Shown here: positions 24,765-34,286 of the stretch, in pieces
How the letters are laid out: every line of letters begins with the position of its first letter
Numbering within the stretch: the stretch's first letter is position 1
From: Nocardia beijingensis NBRC 16342
GTDB taxonomy: Bacteria; Actinomycetota; Actinomycetes; Mycobacteriales; Mycobacteriaceae
Length of the DNA stretch: 52,705 bases
NCBI RefSeq assembly: GCF_001612785.1
Contig: NZ_BDBC01000069.1
Span: 1 to 52,705 of the forward strand
Direction: 5' to 3'
The notes under the pieces: generated by a model
What the model saw: the letters and a program-made list of their open reading frames with translations, nothing else
Told to the model about the DNA's origin: nothing
Database searches by the model: none
Position numbers and translations under genes: made by a program

Positions 24765-25973
24765 ATGAGCGAGCAGCCGCTGGCGGGCCTGCGGGTCGTC
24801 GAATTCGCCAGCTTCGTGGCGGGCCCTTCGGCCGGCATGACCCTGGCCCAGCTCGGCGCCCAGGTCATCCGGATCGATCCGCTCGGCGGCGGCCCGGACT
24901 ACCGGCGCTGGCCGGTCGCGCGCGCCACCGGCGAGAGTCTGTACTGGAACTCGCTCAACCGAGGCAAGCAGTCGGTCGCGCTCGACGTGCGCAGTCCCGA
25001 GGGCCGCGAACTCGTGCTGGCGCTGGCCACCGCGCCGGGCGCGGACGCGGGACTGGTCGTCGACAACGCGGTGGGCCGCCCGTGGTTCTCCTACGAGGCG
25101 CTGGCCGCCCGCCGCCCCGACGTCATCAAGGTGCACATCGGCGGCCAGGCCGACGGGGGCCCGGCAGTGGACTACACGGTGAACACCGAGGTCGGCGTGA
25201 CCGACCTGACGGGCCCCGCCGATACCCGCACTCCGGTCAATCATGTGCTGCCCGCCTGGGACTTCCTGGCGGGGACGACCGCCACCACCGCGCTGCTGGC
25301 CGCGCTGCACCGGCGCGAGCGCACCGGTGCGGGCGCCGATCTGCGGATCGCGCTGGCCGACGTCGCCCTCGCGGGCGTGGCGAACCTGGGCTGGCTCAGC
25401 GAGGTTCGCGAACGCGGGGACCGGCCGCGGCACGGCAATTTCGTCTACGGCACCTTCGGTGCGGACTTCGTCACCGCCGACGCCGAACGGGTCATGATCG
25501 TGGCGCTCACCCCGCGCCAGTGGGCCGCGCTGGGTTCCGCGACCGGGACCACGAAAGTACTTGCCGCGTTGGAGGAGTCCCTCGGTGCGGACTTCACCGA
25601 CGAGGCCCAGCGCTACACCCACCGGGAGACGATCGCCGCGGTCATGCGACCGTGGTTCGGCGCGCGTTCCGTCGCTGCGGCCGCCGCCGCGCTCACCGAG
25701 GCCGGGGTGCTGTGGAGCCGTTACCGGCGGATGAGTGACGTAGTCGCCGATTTCGAGGACGGCACCGGTTCCGAGGTGCTGGCCTCCGTCGACCAGCCCG
25801 GTATCGGCCCGATCATCTCCGCGCACAACCCGATTCGCGAGGACGGCGCCTACGGACCCGTGGGCATCGCCTCGGCCTTGGGCGCGGACACCGAGCAAGT
25901 GTTCGCCGATGTCCTGGGCCTGGATACCGCCGAGCTGAACCGGCTGCGCCGTGCGGGCGTGCTCGGGGATTGA
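24765..25973 (+). CDS. CaiB/BaiF CoA-transferase, mesaconyl-CoA C1-C4 transferase-like
   Basis: 402 residues. The sequence follows 2-methylfumaryl-CoA isomerase (mesaconyl-CoA C1-C4 CoA transferase, Mct) of the 3-hydroxypropionate bicycle more closely than formyl-CoA transferases. Shared blocks as I recall them are GMTLAQLGA, IDPLGGGPDYRRWP, SLNRGKQSVALD, VNHVLPAWD, GNFVYGTFGADF and VEQPGIG-like VDQPGIGPI. The putative nucleophilic aspartate is Asp166 in PAWD. Mct moves CoA intramolecularly from the C1 to the C4 carboxyl of mesaconate. A hydratase-like and a CitE-like partner of the same pathway occur at 42897 and 41180. It is a single-gene unit between an AT block and a perfect terminator. 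Specific activity is inferred. Confidence 0.75.
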   Translation: MSEQPLAGLRVVEFASFVAGPSAGMTLAQLGAQVIRIDPLGGGPDYRRWPVARATGESLYWNSLNRGKQSVALDVRSPEGRELVLALATAPGADAGLVVDNAVGRPWFSYEALAARRPDVIKVHIGGQADGGPAVDYTVNTEVGVTDLTGPADTRTPVNHVLPAWDFLAGTTATTALLAALHRRERTGAGADLRIALADVALAGVANLGWLSEVRERGDRPRHGNFVYGTFGADFVTADAERVMIVALTPRQWAALGSATGTTKVLAALEESLGADFTDEAQRYTHRETIAAVMRPWFGARSVAAAAAALTEAGVLWSRYRRMSDVVADFEDGTGSEVLASVDQPGIGPIISAHNPIREDGAYGPVGIASALGADTEQVFADVLGLDTAELNRLRRAGVLGD

Positions 25974-25990
25974 TCACGCAAAACGCGAAA

Positions 25991-26033
25991 AGCGCCGCCC
26001 CGGTTCCGGATCCCCCGGACCCGGGGCGGCGCT
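25991..26033. terminator. Perfect 13-bp stem terminator
   Basis: AGCGCCGCCCCGG (25991-26003) and its exact complement (26021-26033) flank a 17-nt loop, 17 nt after the Mct-like stop and before the convergent CoA-transferase gene. Confidence 0.85.
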
Positions 26034-26098
26034 GTCACTGTGACAGTTGGTGGTCACGCCCGGACACTGAGCAGTGCGGCCGACCGGTCCACCACGGC

Positions 26099-27271
26099 TC
26101 AGTCCTCAATGAACAGGACGCCGCCTGCCACGAGGTCGTCGATCTGATCACCGGAGAGCACTTCCCCTGCCACCGATCGCGTGTCGGCGCCGACGCGCGG
26201 CGCCACGCCGGGACGGTCGGGACGCTCGCCGTCGAACCGCCACGGCGGGCGCAGCAACGCCAGGGCGTCGGCCTGCGGCTCCACCATCCCCAACCAGCGG
26301 GTCTGCTCATGACCGACGTAACCGCTCATCGACAGCACCGGAGCGAAAGGCACATCGTGTTCGGTCAGCACCCGTTCCCAGTCGTCGAAGGTGCGACGCT
26401 CGAACTCCGCCTCGACGATCTTGACCAGTTCGAAGTAGTGCGCCTCGCGCGGGCGGTATTCGGCGAAGCGCGGATCCTCGGTGAGATCGAGACGGTCCAT
26501 GGCCCGGCACAACGAGTGCCAGAACTTCTGCGACGACGACAGGTGGATGGCCAGGGATTCCCCCGAAGCGGTGCGGACACAGAAGTTCTGGGCCTGCGGG
26601 TGCCTGCTCTCCCGGGTCGGGTCGGCGCCGAGTTCGAAGGACTGGGTGATGCCGTCGGCGGTCAGGACGCTCACCGCCTCCATGATCGAGGTCTCCAGGT
26701 GCTGGCCCGCGCCGGTCCGCAATCGGCCGACCAGAGCGGCGAGCACGCCCGCCGTCGTCGTCAGGCCGGTCACCAGGTCGGCGCTCAGGCCACCGGTCAG
26801 CTGCGGGTGGCCCTCGTCGCCGAACAGCGAGTACATGCCGCCGAAGGCCATGCCGATGGTGTCGTAGGCGGGCCGGTCGGCCAGCGGGCCACCGGCGCCG
26901 AAGCCGGTGACCGACCCGTAGACCAGGTCTTCCCGCAACTCCCGGCAGACCTCTGGGCCGAGACCGAGGGCGGCGAGCTTGCCCGGCCGCATGTTCTCCA
27001 GCACCACGTCGAATCGCGGTATCAGCGCCTTGACCAGAGCCACGCCCTCGGGGCGCTTGAGGTCGACGGCGAGGCTGCGCTTGCCTGTGTTGTACTGCCG
27101 GAAATAGGGACTGCCGTCGTTCTGATGACGGCGGAAGTCCTCGCCCACGACCGGCCGCTCCACCTTCACGACCTCGGCGCCGAGTGCGCACAGCATCGAC
27201 GTGCCGAAGGGAAGGGAGATGTATCCACCGATCTCGAGGATCCGGATACCATCGAGCGGCTTGTGCTGCAT
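26099..27271 (-). CDS. CaiB/BaiF family CoA-transferase
   Basis: 390 residues of family III CoA-transferases: N-terminal LDGIRILEIGGYISLPF, ENMRPGKLAALGLGP, and a probable catalytic Asp165 in GLSADLVTG, the position that forms the acyl-anhydride in formyl-CoA transferase. It lacks the racemase His (GHD), so transfer chemistry is more likely than epimerisation. AGGAGG precedes ATG 27271. It is transcribed divergently from the ALDH/PrpD pair across a 278-bp region with two AT blocks. It would activate a carboxylate by CoA exchange; donor and acceptor are unknown. Confidence 0.85.
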   Translation of the reverse strand: MQHKPLDGIRILEIGGYISLPFGTSMLCALGAEVVKVERPVVGEDFRRHQNDGSPYFRQYNTGKRSLAVDLKRPEGVALVKALIPRFDVVLENMRPGKLAALGLGPEVCRELREDLVYGSVTGFGAGGPLADRPAYDTIGMAFGGMYSLFGDEGHPQLTGGLSADLVTGLTTTAGVLAALVGRLRTGAGQHLETSIMEAVSVLTADGITQSFELGADPTRESRHPQAQNFCVRTASGESLAIHLSSSQKFWHSLCRAMDRLDLTEDPRFAEYRPREAHYFELVKIVEAEFERRTFDDWERVLTEHDVPFAPVLSMSGYVGHEQTRWLGMVEPQADALALLRPPWRFDGERPDRPGVAPRVGADTRSVAGEVLSGDQIDDLVAGGVLFIED

Positions 27272-27297
27272 TGCCTGCCTCCTGTGGTCAGCCTGTT

Positions 27298-27442
27298 CAT
27301 ATTATATATTGTCGCCGCACCCGGAGTTGTCTCCGGCCACCTCGGCGCGACCGATATCGGCACGTGGCAGTAGGCGTGCCTAGGGCATCGAGCGGCCCGA
27401 GCGCAACGAAATCTTGGTCTCAGCGATTCAATATTATATAGT
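27298..27442. promoter_or_regulatory. Paired AT-only blocks in CoA-transferase/ALDH divergent promoter
   Basis: CATATTATATATTG (27298-27311) lies 26 nt before the minus-strand CoA-transferase start, and TCAATATTATATAG (27428-27441) lies 108 nt before the ALDH start. The two are about 130 bp apart, one block per divergent gene. Confidence 0.5.
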
Positions 27443-27549
27443 TTGTATGACCGGGATCACGACGGGCACTCTGCACCGCGGCCCGGAGACACCGGCGGCC
27501 GGGGCCGACACGCACCGGGAACGCCGCGATCGTGAGCGAGGAGCTACCC

Positions 27550-29031
27550 ATGACTGTGCCGACGGACGTCCGGCAGGGGCAGTACGACAAGGTGTTCATC
27601 GGCGGCGCGTGGGTGACCCCCGCGACCGAGGACCGGTTCGCTGTGGTCTCGCCGGCCACCGAGGAGGTGCTGGCCCGGGTCGCCGAGGGTTCGGCCGCCG
27701 ACATCGATGCCGCTGTCGCCGCCGCCAGGACCGCCTTCGACTCCGGTCCGTGGCCGCGCTCGGACCTGAGTGAGCGCATCGCGGTGCTCACCCGGGTGAG
27801 CGAGGTACTGGCCGCTCGCCAGGACGAGGTCGCCCGGCTCATCAGCGCCGAAATGGGGTGCCCGATCACCCTGTCCACGCGGATGCAGTCGATGGGCACG
27901 CGGATGCTGCTCGACGCCTTCCTCGAGCTCGCCCCGCGGTACTCGTGGAGCGATGTCCGTCGCTCCGTGACCGGCAACGCCTTGGTCACCAGGGAGCCGG
28001 TCGGCGTGGTCGCCGCGATCGTTCCGTGGAACGCGCCGCTGCAGATCGCGATCATCAAGCTCGCGCCCGCGCTGCTGGCCGGTTGCACCGCGATCCTCAA
28101 GCCGTCGCCGGAGACCGCGCTGTCGGCCTACCTGCTGGCGGAGATCTTCGCCGAGGCCGGTCTGCCCGAAGGCGTGCTGAACGTGGTGGTGGCCGGTCGC
28201 GAGGTCAGCGAGCACCTGGTCCGGCATCCGGGCGTGGACAAGGTCTCCTTCACCGGGTCCACCGCGGCGGGCCGCCGAATCGCGGCGATCTGCGGGCAGG
28301 ATCTGCGCCGGGTGACCCTGGAGCTGGGCGGCAAGTCCGCCGCGGTGCTGCTCGATGACGCCGATCTGGACGCCGTGGTGCCGGTCATCCGAGCCCTTTC
28401 CCTGCGCAACAGCGGACAGGTGTGCAGCAACAAGACCCGCATCGTGGTCGCCCGCTCGCTGCGCGACGATCTCTACGACCGGCTGCGCGACATGGTCGGC
28501 TCGATGCCGGTGGGTGATCCGTTCGATCCGGCCACCGAGATCGGCCCGCTGGTCAGCGCCGCGCAGCGCGAACGTGTCGAGTATTTCGTGGCCGCGGCGA
28601 AGGCCGAGGGCACCGAGATCCTGGTCGGCGGCGGGCGCCCCGACGGCCTGGAACGCGGCTGGTATGTACAGCCGACCGTGTTCGCCGATGTCGACCCCGA
28701 CGCCCGCATCGCCCAGGAGGAGGTGTTCGGCCCGGTGTTGACGGTGCACACCTTCGACACCGAGGACGAAGCGATCGCCATCGCCAACAACTCGCCCTAC
28801 GGCCTCAACGGATCGGTGTTCGCCGCCGACCCGGCGCGCGCCCTGTCGGTAGCCCGCCGCATCCGGACCGGAACCGTCGAAATCAACGGCACCCAGGCCG
28901 GATTCTTCGCCCCCATCGGCGGTTTCAAGAACAGCGGCATCGGCCGTGAAGCCGGCTTGGAGGGCTTCGACGCCTACGTGGAACCGAAGTCCTACGGCCT
29001 GCCCCCGGCGCTGCTGGACACCCTCGGCTGA
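27550..29031 (+). CDS. NAD(P)-dependent aldehyde dehydrogenase
   Basis: 493 residues with all ALDH landmarks: Asn161 (PWNAP), the FTGSTAAG cofactor loop, Glu258 (LELGGKS) and catalytic Cys292 (SGQVCSNKTR). It is distinct from the ALDH at 3658, having the canonical GST loop. ATG 27550 follows GAGGAG; GTG 27532 is a less likely start. It is followed after 20 nt by a PrpD-family gene, forming a two-gene unit closed by a hairpin. The substrate is unspecified; the operon context suggests a small semialdehyde. Confidence 0.9.
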   Translation: MTVPTDVRQGQYDKVFIGGAWVTPATEDRFAVVSPATEEVLARVAEGSAADIDAAVAAARTAFDSGPWPRSDLSERIAVLTRVSEVLAARQDEVARLISAEMGCPITLSTRMQSMGTRMLLDAFLELAPRYSWSDVRRSVTGNALVTREPVGVVAAIVPWNAPLQIAIIKLAPALLAGCTAILKPSPETALSAYLLAEIFAEAGLPEGVLNVVVAGREVSEHLVRHPGVDKVSFTGSTAAGRRIAAICGQDLRRVTLELGGKSAAVLLDDADLDAVVPVIRALSLRNSGQVCSNKTRIVVARSLRDDLYDRLRDMVGSMPVGDPFDPATEIGPLVSAAQRERVEYFVAAAKAEGTEILVGGGRPDGLERGWYVQPTVFADVDPDARIAQEEVFGPVLTVHTFDTEDEAIAIANNSPYGLNGSVFAADPARALSVARRIRTGTVEINGTQAGFFAPIGGFKNSGIGREAGLEGFDAYVEPKSYGLPPALLDTLG

Positions 29032-29051
29032 TCCCACGCGAAAGGTTACCC

Positions 29052-30446
29052 ATGTCGACCACTCCCCCGCTCGAGTCCGCCGTCGCCCGGCTGGTCACCG
29101 AGCTGGACTACGACTCGATTCCCGCCGCGGCGCTCGACGGAGCCCGGCGGCTGATGCAGGACCAACTGGCGGTGCAGATCGGCTGCGCGGCACTGCCGTG
29201 GAGCCGGGCCGTGCTCGAGCTGACGCTGGCCTCGCACGCGCCCGGCGCGGCGCACGTCACCGGCTCCGCGCACACGATGAGCGCCGCCGACGCCGCGTTC
29301 GTCAATGCCACCTATGGGCACGGCTTCGAATACGACGACGCGCACCGCTCCAGCTCCAGTCATCCCGGCAGCACGGTTGTCTCGGCCGCGCTGGCGGTCG
29401 GCGAGGAAATGGGAGCGACCCTGCGCGAGGTGATCACCGGTATCGCGGCCGGTTACGAGGTTTACACGCGCATCGGCATCCTGGCCGCGCCGGAACTTCT
29501 GGAGCGCGGTTTCCATCCGCACGGGCTGCTGTCGGCGTTCGGCGCCGCCGCGGTCGTGGCCAAGATGCGTGGATTCGACGCCGAGACAACCGTGCACGCC
29601 TTGTCGATCGCGATGAGCCACAGCGCGGGCACCACCGAGTACACCTCCTCGGGCGGTTCGGTCAAGCGCCTGCACGCCGGCATCGGCACCCGCAACGGCA
29701 TCCGCGCCGCGGAGATGGCGGCGGCCGGGATCACCGGTCCCACCACCTTCCTCACCGGCCGGAAGGGCTTCTACCGCAGCTACGTCGGGCGGCCGGTGGC
29801 CGAGAACGCCGCGCAGCTGTTCGCGCCGGACGCCCCGTTCGAGATCACCCGGCTCTGGATCAAGCCCTACTGCTGCTGCGGTATCAACCACGCCTACATC
29901 GACGGCGCCCGGCAGCTGGCGGCGAAAGCCGGTGCGGTGACCGCCATCCGGCTCGGCATCCAGTCCGGCGGCGATGTGATCATCGGCAACCAGAACGCCA
30001 ACGCCTACGCCCCGCGGATCATCGAGCACCTGCAATACAGCCTGCCGTTCCAGTTCGCGCTCGCGATCACCGGGCACGGCAACGGTTTCCGCGTCCACCA
30101 CGACTACCTGTCCGGTGCGCTGGACCTGGGTCCGGACAGCGCGGTGGCCGAGATGGCCCGCCGGGTGAGCATCGAGGTCGACACCGAGCTCGACGCCGCC
30201 TATCCCGGCCGCTGGATCGCCGACATCACCGCCACCTACGACGACGGCTCCCGCGAGCACGTCTTCGTCGACAATCCCCTCGGCACCGCCGAGAACCCGA
30301 TGTCGGCCGACGACCTCGACGCCAAGTTCCGTGATCTGACCGCGGTCGCCATGGGCACCGAGCGCAGCGAGGCCCTGCTGAAGTCGATCACCGCGGGCGA
30401 CCCGGATCTGCCGGTCGCCGAATTCGCAGCCCTGCTGCGCCCCTAG
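29052..30446 (+). CDS. MmgE/PrpD family protein (second copy)
   Basis: 464 residues. Family landmarks are more canonical than in the copy at 20179: ATYGHGFEYDDAH followed by SSHPGSTVV around the active site, GFHPHGLLSAFGAAA, and WIKPYCCCGINHAYID in the loop holding the conserved Lys-Pro. The family covers 2-methylcitrate dehydratase, cis-aconitate decarboxylase and iminodisuccinate epimerase, and function here cannot be decided among them. It lies 20 nt downstream of an ALDH in a two-gene unit. Two divergent MmgE/PrpD paralogues within 10 kb, each near a CaiB/BaiF gene, suggest a shared tri- or dicarboxylate substrate class. Confidence 0.85.
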   Translation: MSTTPPLESAVARLVTELDYDSIPAAALDGARRLMQDQLAVQIGCAALPWSRAVLELTLASHAPGAAHVTGSAHTMSAADAAFVNATYGHGFEYDDAHRSSSSHPGSTVVSAALAVGEEMGATLREVITGIAAGYEVYTRIGILAAPELLERGFHPHGLLSAFGAAAVVAKMRGFDAETTVHALSIAMSHSAGTTEYTSSGGSVKRLHAGIGTRNGIRAAEMAAAGITGPTTFLTGRKGFYRSYVGRPVAENAAQLFAPDAPFEITRLWIKPYCCCGINHAYIDGARQLAAKAGAVTAIRLGIQSGGDVIIGNQNANAYAPRIIEHLQYSLPFQFALAITGHGNGFRVHHDYLSGALDLGPDSAVAEMARRVSIEVDTELDAAYPGRWIADITATYDDGSREHVFVDNPLGTAENPMSADDLDAKFRDLTAVAMGTERSEALLKSITAGDPDLPVAEFAALLRP

Positions 30447-30612
30447 AACCGGCGCCGTATCCGGGGTCTGCCGTCATCCCGGACACGGCGTCCCGGCCGG
30501 GCCGGGACGGAGAACCGGCGATCGAAGTACCGAGGGGGAGTCGGACTTCGATCCTGTCCGTCCCGGCCCGTTGCTGTGTCCGGATTCCGAAAGCTCTGCC
30601 TTACCACGGAGT

Positions 30613-30649
30613 CGGGCCCCGGCCGACCTGTTCGATCGACCGGGGCCCG
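30613..30649. terminator. Bidirectional terminator between PrpD-type and thiolase genes
   Basis: CGGGCCCCGG (30613-30622) pairs perfectly with CCGGGGCCCG (30640-30649). A second GC hairpin (CGTCCCGG/CCGGGACG, 30489-30509) precedes it. The flanking genes are convergent. Confidence 0.8.
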
Positions 30650-30673
30650 GCTCGTCTTACCCGAGTGGGTCTT

Positions 30674-31894
30674 TCAGGCAGTCTCGAAGGTGGCGGCGAG
30701 CCCCTGCCCGCCACCGATGCACATGGTGGCCAGGCCACGGCCGCCGCCACGCCGTTTCAGCTCGTGCAGCAGGGTGGTCACCATGCGGGCGCCCGTGGCG
30801 CCGATCGGGTGTCCCAGGGAGATGCCGGAGCCGTTGACGTTGAGCTTGTCGTGCTCACGCCAGCCCCAGCCCTCCAGCACCGCCAGCACTTGGACCGCGA
30901 ACGCCTCGTTCAGCTCGACCAGGTCCATGGTGTCGAGCAGTGACACGGTGTCGGAGCCCTGCCGCGCGGCCAGTTTCGCCACGGCGGGCACCGGCCCGAT
31001 GCCCATGCGGGAGGGGTCGCAGCCGGCGGCCGCCCATCCGGTCAGATAGCCGATCGGTTCGAGGCCCAGCACGTCGAGCTGGTCCTCGGCGACCACGAGC
31101 ATGCCCGCCGCGGCGTCGTTCTGCTGGCTGGAGTTGCCTGCGGTCACGGTGCCGCCGGGGGTGATGGTGCGCAGTTTCGCCAGCGACTGCGGGGTCGAAT
31201 CGGCCCGGATGCCCTCGTCGGTGGCGAAGACGACCGGGTCGCCCTTGCGCTGCGGGACCCGCACCGGCACGACCTCGTCGGTGAAACGGCCCTCGGCCCA
31301 GGCCGCGGCGGCGCGCTGGTGGCTGCGGGCGGCATAGGCGTCGGCTTCCTCGCGCATCAGGTTGTAGTCCTCGGCGAGGTTCTCGGCGGTCTCGATCATC
31401 CCGGAGATCCTGCCGAACCGGCCTTCGGGCTGGGACCGCTCACGACCCCGGTCGAGCCGGTCGAACAGCTGCACGGTGCCCGCGCGTGCGCCCCAGCGGG
31501 TGGCGGTCGAGTAGTACTCGATGCGGCTCATCGATTCGACGCCGCCCGCGAGCACGACGTCGGCGGCGCCGGTCTGCACCATCATCGCCGAGGTGACCAG
31601 GGCTTGCAGGCCGCCACCGCAGCGGCGGTCGAGCTGCATGCCGGGCACGCCGATCGGCAGACCGGCGTGCAGTGCCAGCCACCGGCCGACACAGGGCACC
31701 TCCGAGCTGGCGTAGGACTGGGCGAACACCACGTCATCGATGCGTTCGGGGTCGACTCCGGACCGTTCGACGACGGCGTTCACCACGGTGGCGCCCAGAT
31801 CCTCGACCGGGACGTCACGAAGCGCGCCACCGAAGGTGCCGACCGCGGTGCGGGACGGTGCGACCAACGCGGCACGGCGGAGACTGGAAGTCAT
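30674..31894 (-). CDS. Thiolase (acetyl-CoA C-acyltransferase)
   Basis: 406 residues with the full thiolase active site: nucleophile Cys92 (DRRCGGGLQAL), NEAFA, His362 in SLGHPIGATG and the proton-donor Cys392 in CIGGGQG. CGGG replaces the more usual CGSG next to the nucleophile. Such enzymes carry out the terminal thiolytic step of beta-oxidation or the reverse condensation. It is the last gene of the eight-gene minus-strand operon and is followed by a terminator. It would release acetyl-CoA or propionyl-CoA from the 3-oxoacyl-CoA formed by the upstream enzymes. Confidence 0.93.
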   Translation of the reverse strand: MTSSLRRAALVAPSRTAVGTFGGALRDVPVEDLGATVVNAVVERSGVDPERIDDVVFAQSYASSEVPCVGRWLALHAGLPIGVPGMQLDRRCGGGLQALVTSAMMVQTGAADVVLAGGVESMSRIEYYSTATRWGARAGTVQLFDRLDRGRERSQPEGRFGRISGMIETAENLAEDYNLMREEADAYAARSHQRAAAAWAEGRFTDEVVPVRVPQRKGDPVVFATDEGIRADSTPQSLAKLRTITPGGTVTAGNSSQQNDAAAGMLVVAEDQLDVLGLEPIGYLTGWAAAGCDPSRMGIGPVPAVAKLAARQGSDTVSLLDTMDLVELNEAFAVQVLAVLEGWGWREHDKLNVNGSGISLGHPIGATGARMVTTLLHELKRRGGGRGLATMCIGGGQGLAATFETA

Positions 31895-31915
31895 TGTCGG
31901 AAACTCCGATTCGGG

Positions 31916-33064
31916 TCAGATCGCGTTGCGGGCGATCAACTGTGCGGCGATGACATTGCGCTGGATCTCGTTGGTGCCCTCACCGACGATCATCAGCGGC
32001 GCGTCCCGGAAGTAACGCTCGACGTCGTACTCCTTGGAGTAGCCGTAGCCGCCGTGCACACGGATGGCGTCCAGAGCGATCTGCATGGCGGTCTCGGAGG
32101 CATAGAGCTTGGCCATGCCCGCCTCCATGTCGGCGCGTTCGCCACGGTCGAGCTTCTCGGCGGCATCGAGGGTGAGCAGGCGGGCGGCACGCTGCTTGGT
32201 GGCCATGTCGGCCAGCAGGTTGCCGATCGACTGATGTTTCCAGATCGGCTTGCCGAAGGACTGCCGTTCCTGGGCGTAGCGCACGGCGGCGTCCAAGGCG
32301 GCCTGCCCGACGCCCAGCGCGCGGGAAGCGACCTGGATGCGGCCGACCTCGAGGCCGCGCATCATGTGCGCCCAGCCCTGGTTCGGCACACCGCCGAGGA
32401 TCGCGTCGTCACCGACCCGGCGCCCTTCGAACACCAGCTCGCACGCTTCGACGCCGCGGTAGCCGAGCTTGGGCAGCTTCTTCGAGACGGTCAGTCCCGG
32501 TCCTGGTTCCACCAGGACCACACTCATGCCCTTGTGCGCGGGCTTCGCGCCGCGGTCGGTGACGCACAGCAGCCCGATCAGGCCCGAGTGTGCGGCATTG
32601 GAGATCCAGGTCTTGGATCCGGTGATCGACCAGGATTCCCCGTCGCGGGTGGCGGTGGTGCGCATGGCCTGCAGGTCCGAGCCGCCACCGGGTTCGGTCA
32701 GCGCCATGGTGGCGCGGATGGCGCCCTCGGCCATCTTCGGCAGGTAGCGGTCCTTCTGCTCCTGGGTGCCGAAGGTCTTGATGAGGTAGGTGATCACCGA
32801 GTGGCCGCCGATGGCGCCTGCCAGGCTCATCCAGCCGCGGGCGAGTTCCTCGGTGACGCGGGCGAAACAGGCGGTGCTCACGTCGACGCCGCCGTAGTCG
32901 GCGGGGGCGAGCAGGCCGAAGAAGCCCAGCTTTTTCATCTCCTCGATGAATTCCTCGGGATAGATGTCGTTCTCGTCGAACTCCCGGACGCGCCCGGACA
33001 CCCGCTGGTCCACGAATTCGGCGACCAGGTCGACCATCTGCTGTTCATCGGCTGTGAGACTCAT
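31916..33064 (-). CDS. Acyl-CoA dehydrogenase
   Basis: A 382-residue FAD-dependent dehydrogenase with the substrate/flavin motif ALTEPGGGSD, WISNAAHSG and the catalytic base Glu362 in GEGTNEIQ, the position used by short/medium-chain enzymes. It introduces the alpha-beta double bond and passes electrons to ETF. It is separated by 21 nt from the thiolase gene and 40 nt from a CoA-transferase gene in the same operon. A second dehydrogenase of a different subclass is encoded five kb upstream in this operon, which suggests two successive or alternative oxidation steps. Confidence 0.93.
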   Translation of the reverse strand: MSLTADEQQMVDLVAEFVDQRVSGRVREFDENDIYPEEFIEEMKKLGFFGLLAPADYGGVDVSTACFARVTEELARGWMSLAGAIGGHSVITYLIKTFGTQEQKDRYLPKMAEGAIRATMALTEPGGGSDLQAMRTTATRDGESWSITGSKTWISNAAHSGLIGLLCVTDRGAKPAHKGMSVVLVEPGPGLTVSKKLPKLGYRGVEACELVFEGRRVGDDAILGGVPNQGWAHMMRGLEVGRIQVASRALGVGQAALDAAVRYAQERQSFGKPIWKHQSIGNLLADMATKQRAARLLTLDAAEKLDRGERADMEAGMAKLYASETAMQIALDAIRVHGGYGYSKEYDVERYFRDAPLMIVGEGTNEIQRNVIAAQLIARNAI

Positions 33065-33104
33065 CGTCGGTCACCACTTCTTTCGGTTCGGTTCAGTTCG
33101 CGCG

Positions 33105-34286
33105 TCATGGGCGCGCGACGGCGGAAGTGCCCGCGACAGGCGCGAATTCGGCCCGCAGCGCCTCGGTGTGCGCGCCGAGAGCGGGGACGGCGCCGTGCAC
33201 AGCGGGCCAGTCCCGGGCCAGGCCCGGCGGCAGCAGCGCGGGCACCGGGCCGGACGGGGTTCCGACCTCACGCCAGCGGCCGCGTTCGCGCAGCTGAGGA
33301 TGATCGGCGAGCTCGCGCACCCCGTTGAGGCGCGCGTTGCCGATCCCGGCGGCGTCGGCCGCGGATTGGATCTCGGCGAGCGTGCGCTGGGCGCACCACC
33401 GCCCGACGATCGCGTCCAGCTCGTCGCGATGCCGGACCCGGTCGTCGTTGTGCGCGTAGCGCGGGTCGGTGGCGAGTTCCGGGTTACCCATGAGATCGGT
33501 GAGGCGCAGCCATTCGCGATCGCTGGTGGTACCGAGCACGGCGGTCTGCCCGTCGGCGGTCGCGTAGGCGCCGTAGGGGGCGATCATCGGCGAGCCCATG
33601 CCGACCGGCACCGGTTCGGTGCCCGCGTGCAGCACCTGGTTGAGCGCGAAGCCCATCATCTCCGAGACCACGTCGAGCATCGCGACCGGCACCACCGAGC
33701 CACGGCCGGTGTGCTCGCGGTCGTAGAGCGCGGCCAGGATCGCCGAATACGCGTAGAGCGCGGTGCCGATATCGGCCACCGGAATTCCCGGTTTGGCGGG
33801 GTGGCCCGGGGTGCCGGTGATCGAGCACGACCCCGCTTCGGCCTGGATCAGCAGGTCGTAGGCGCGCTTGTGGTCGAGGGGACCGCCGCGACCGTAACCG
33901 GAGATGTCGACCACGATCAGGCGCGGGAAACGTGCGGTCAACTCGTCCACGCCGAGTCCGAGGCGGTCCAGCGCGCCCGGTCCCAGATTGCTGACCAGCA
34001 CGTCGGCCACGCCGAGCATGCTCTCCAGCACGGCCAGGTCGGCGGGAGCGCGCAGGTCGAGGGCCGCGGATTCCTTGCCGTGGTTGAGCCAGGTGAAATG
34101 CGCCGACAGACCGCCGACGACGGTGTCGTAGTGCCGGGTCGAATCGCCGTAGCCGGGCTGTTCGACCTTGATCACGCGGGCGCCGAGGTCGGCGAGGTGG
34201 CGGGTGCACAGCGGGGCGGCGATGGCCTGTTCGAGGCCGATCACCGTGACACCGGCCAGTGGGCCGTGCGCGCGGGGAGTGCTCAT
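33105..34286 (-). CDS. CaiB/BaiF family CoA-transferase
   Basis: 393 residues. Family features are AAPLCTRHLADLGARVIKVE, WLNHGKESAALDLR, ISGYGRGGPL and the probable catalytic Asp172 in PVADIGTALYA, close to Asp169 of formyl-CoA transferase. It has no racemase-type GHD motif, so CoA transfer to a free acid is the likely activity. ATG 34286 overlaps the crotonase stop (ATGA). It probably provides ATP-free activation of the pathway acid alongside the acyl-CoA ligase at 37424. Confidence 0.87.
   Translation of the reverse strand: MSTPRAHGPLAGVTVIGLEQAIAAPLCTRHLADLGARVIKVEQPGYGDSTRHYDTVVGGLSAHFTWLNHGKESAALDLRAPADLAVLESMLGVADVLVSNLGPGALDRLGLGVDELTARFPRLIVVDISGYGRGGPLDHKRAYDLLIQAEAGSCSITGTPGHPAKPGIPVADIGTALYAYSAILAALYDREHTGRGSVVPVAMLDVVSEMMGFALNQVLHAGTEPVPVGMGSPMIAPYGAYATADGQTAVLGTTSDREWLRLTDLMGNPELATDPRYAHNDDRVRHRDELDAIVGRWCAQRTLAEIQSAADAAGIGNARLNGVRELADHPQLRERGRWREVGTPSGPVPALLPPGLARDWPAVHGAVPALGAHTEALRAEFAPVAGTSAVARP

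Noticed and set aside
26032..26046. Near-perfect palindrome CTGTCACTGTGACAG
   Set aside because: It lies just past a strong terminator between convergent genes, far from any start codon, so an operator role is unlikely; it may extend the terminator structure.
30489..30509. GC hairpin CGTCCCGG/CCGGGACG
   Set aside because: Not listed separately; the stronger stem at 30613-30649 is the more convincing terminator of the same intergenic region.
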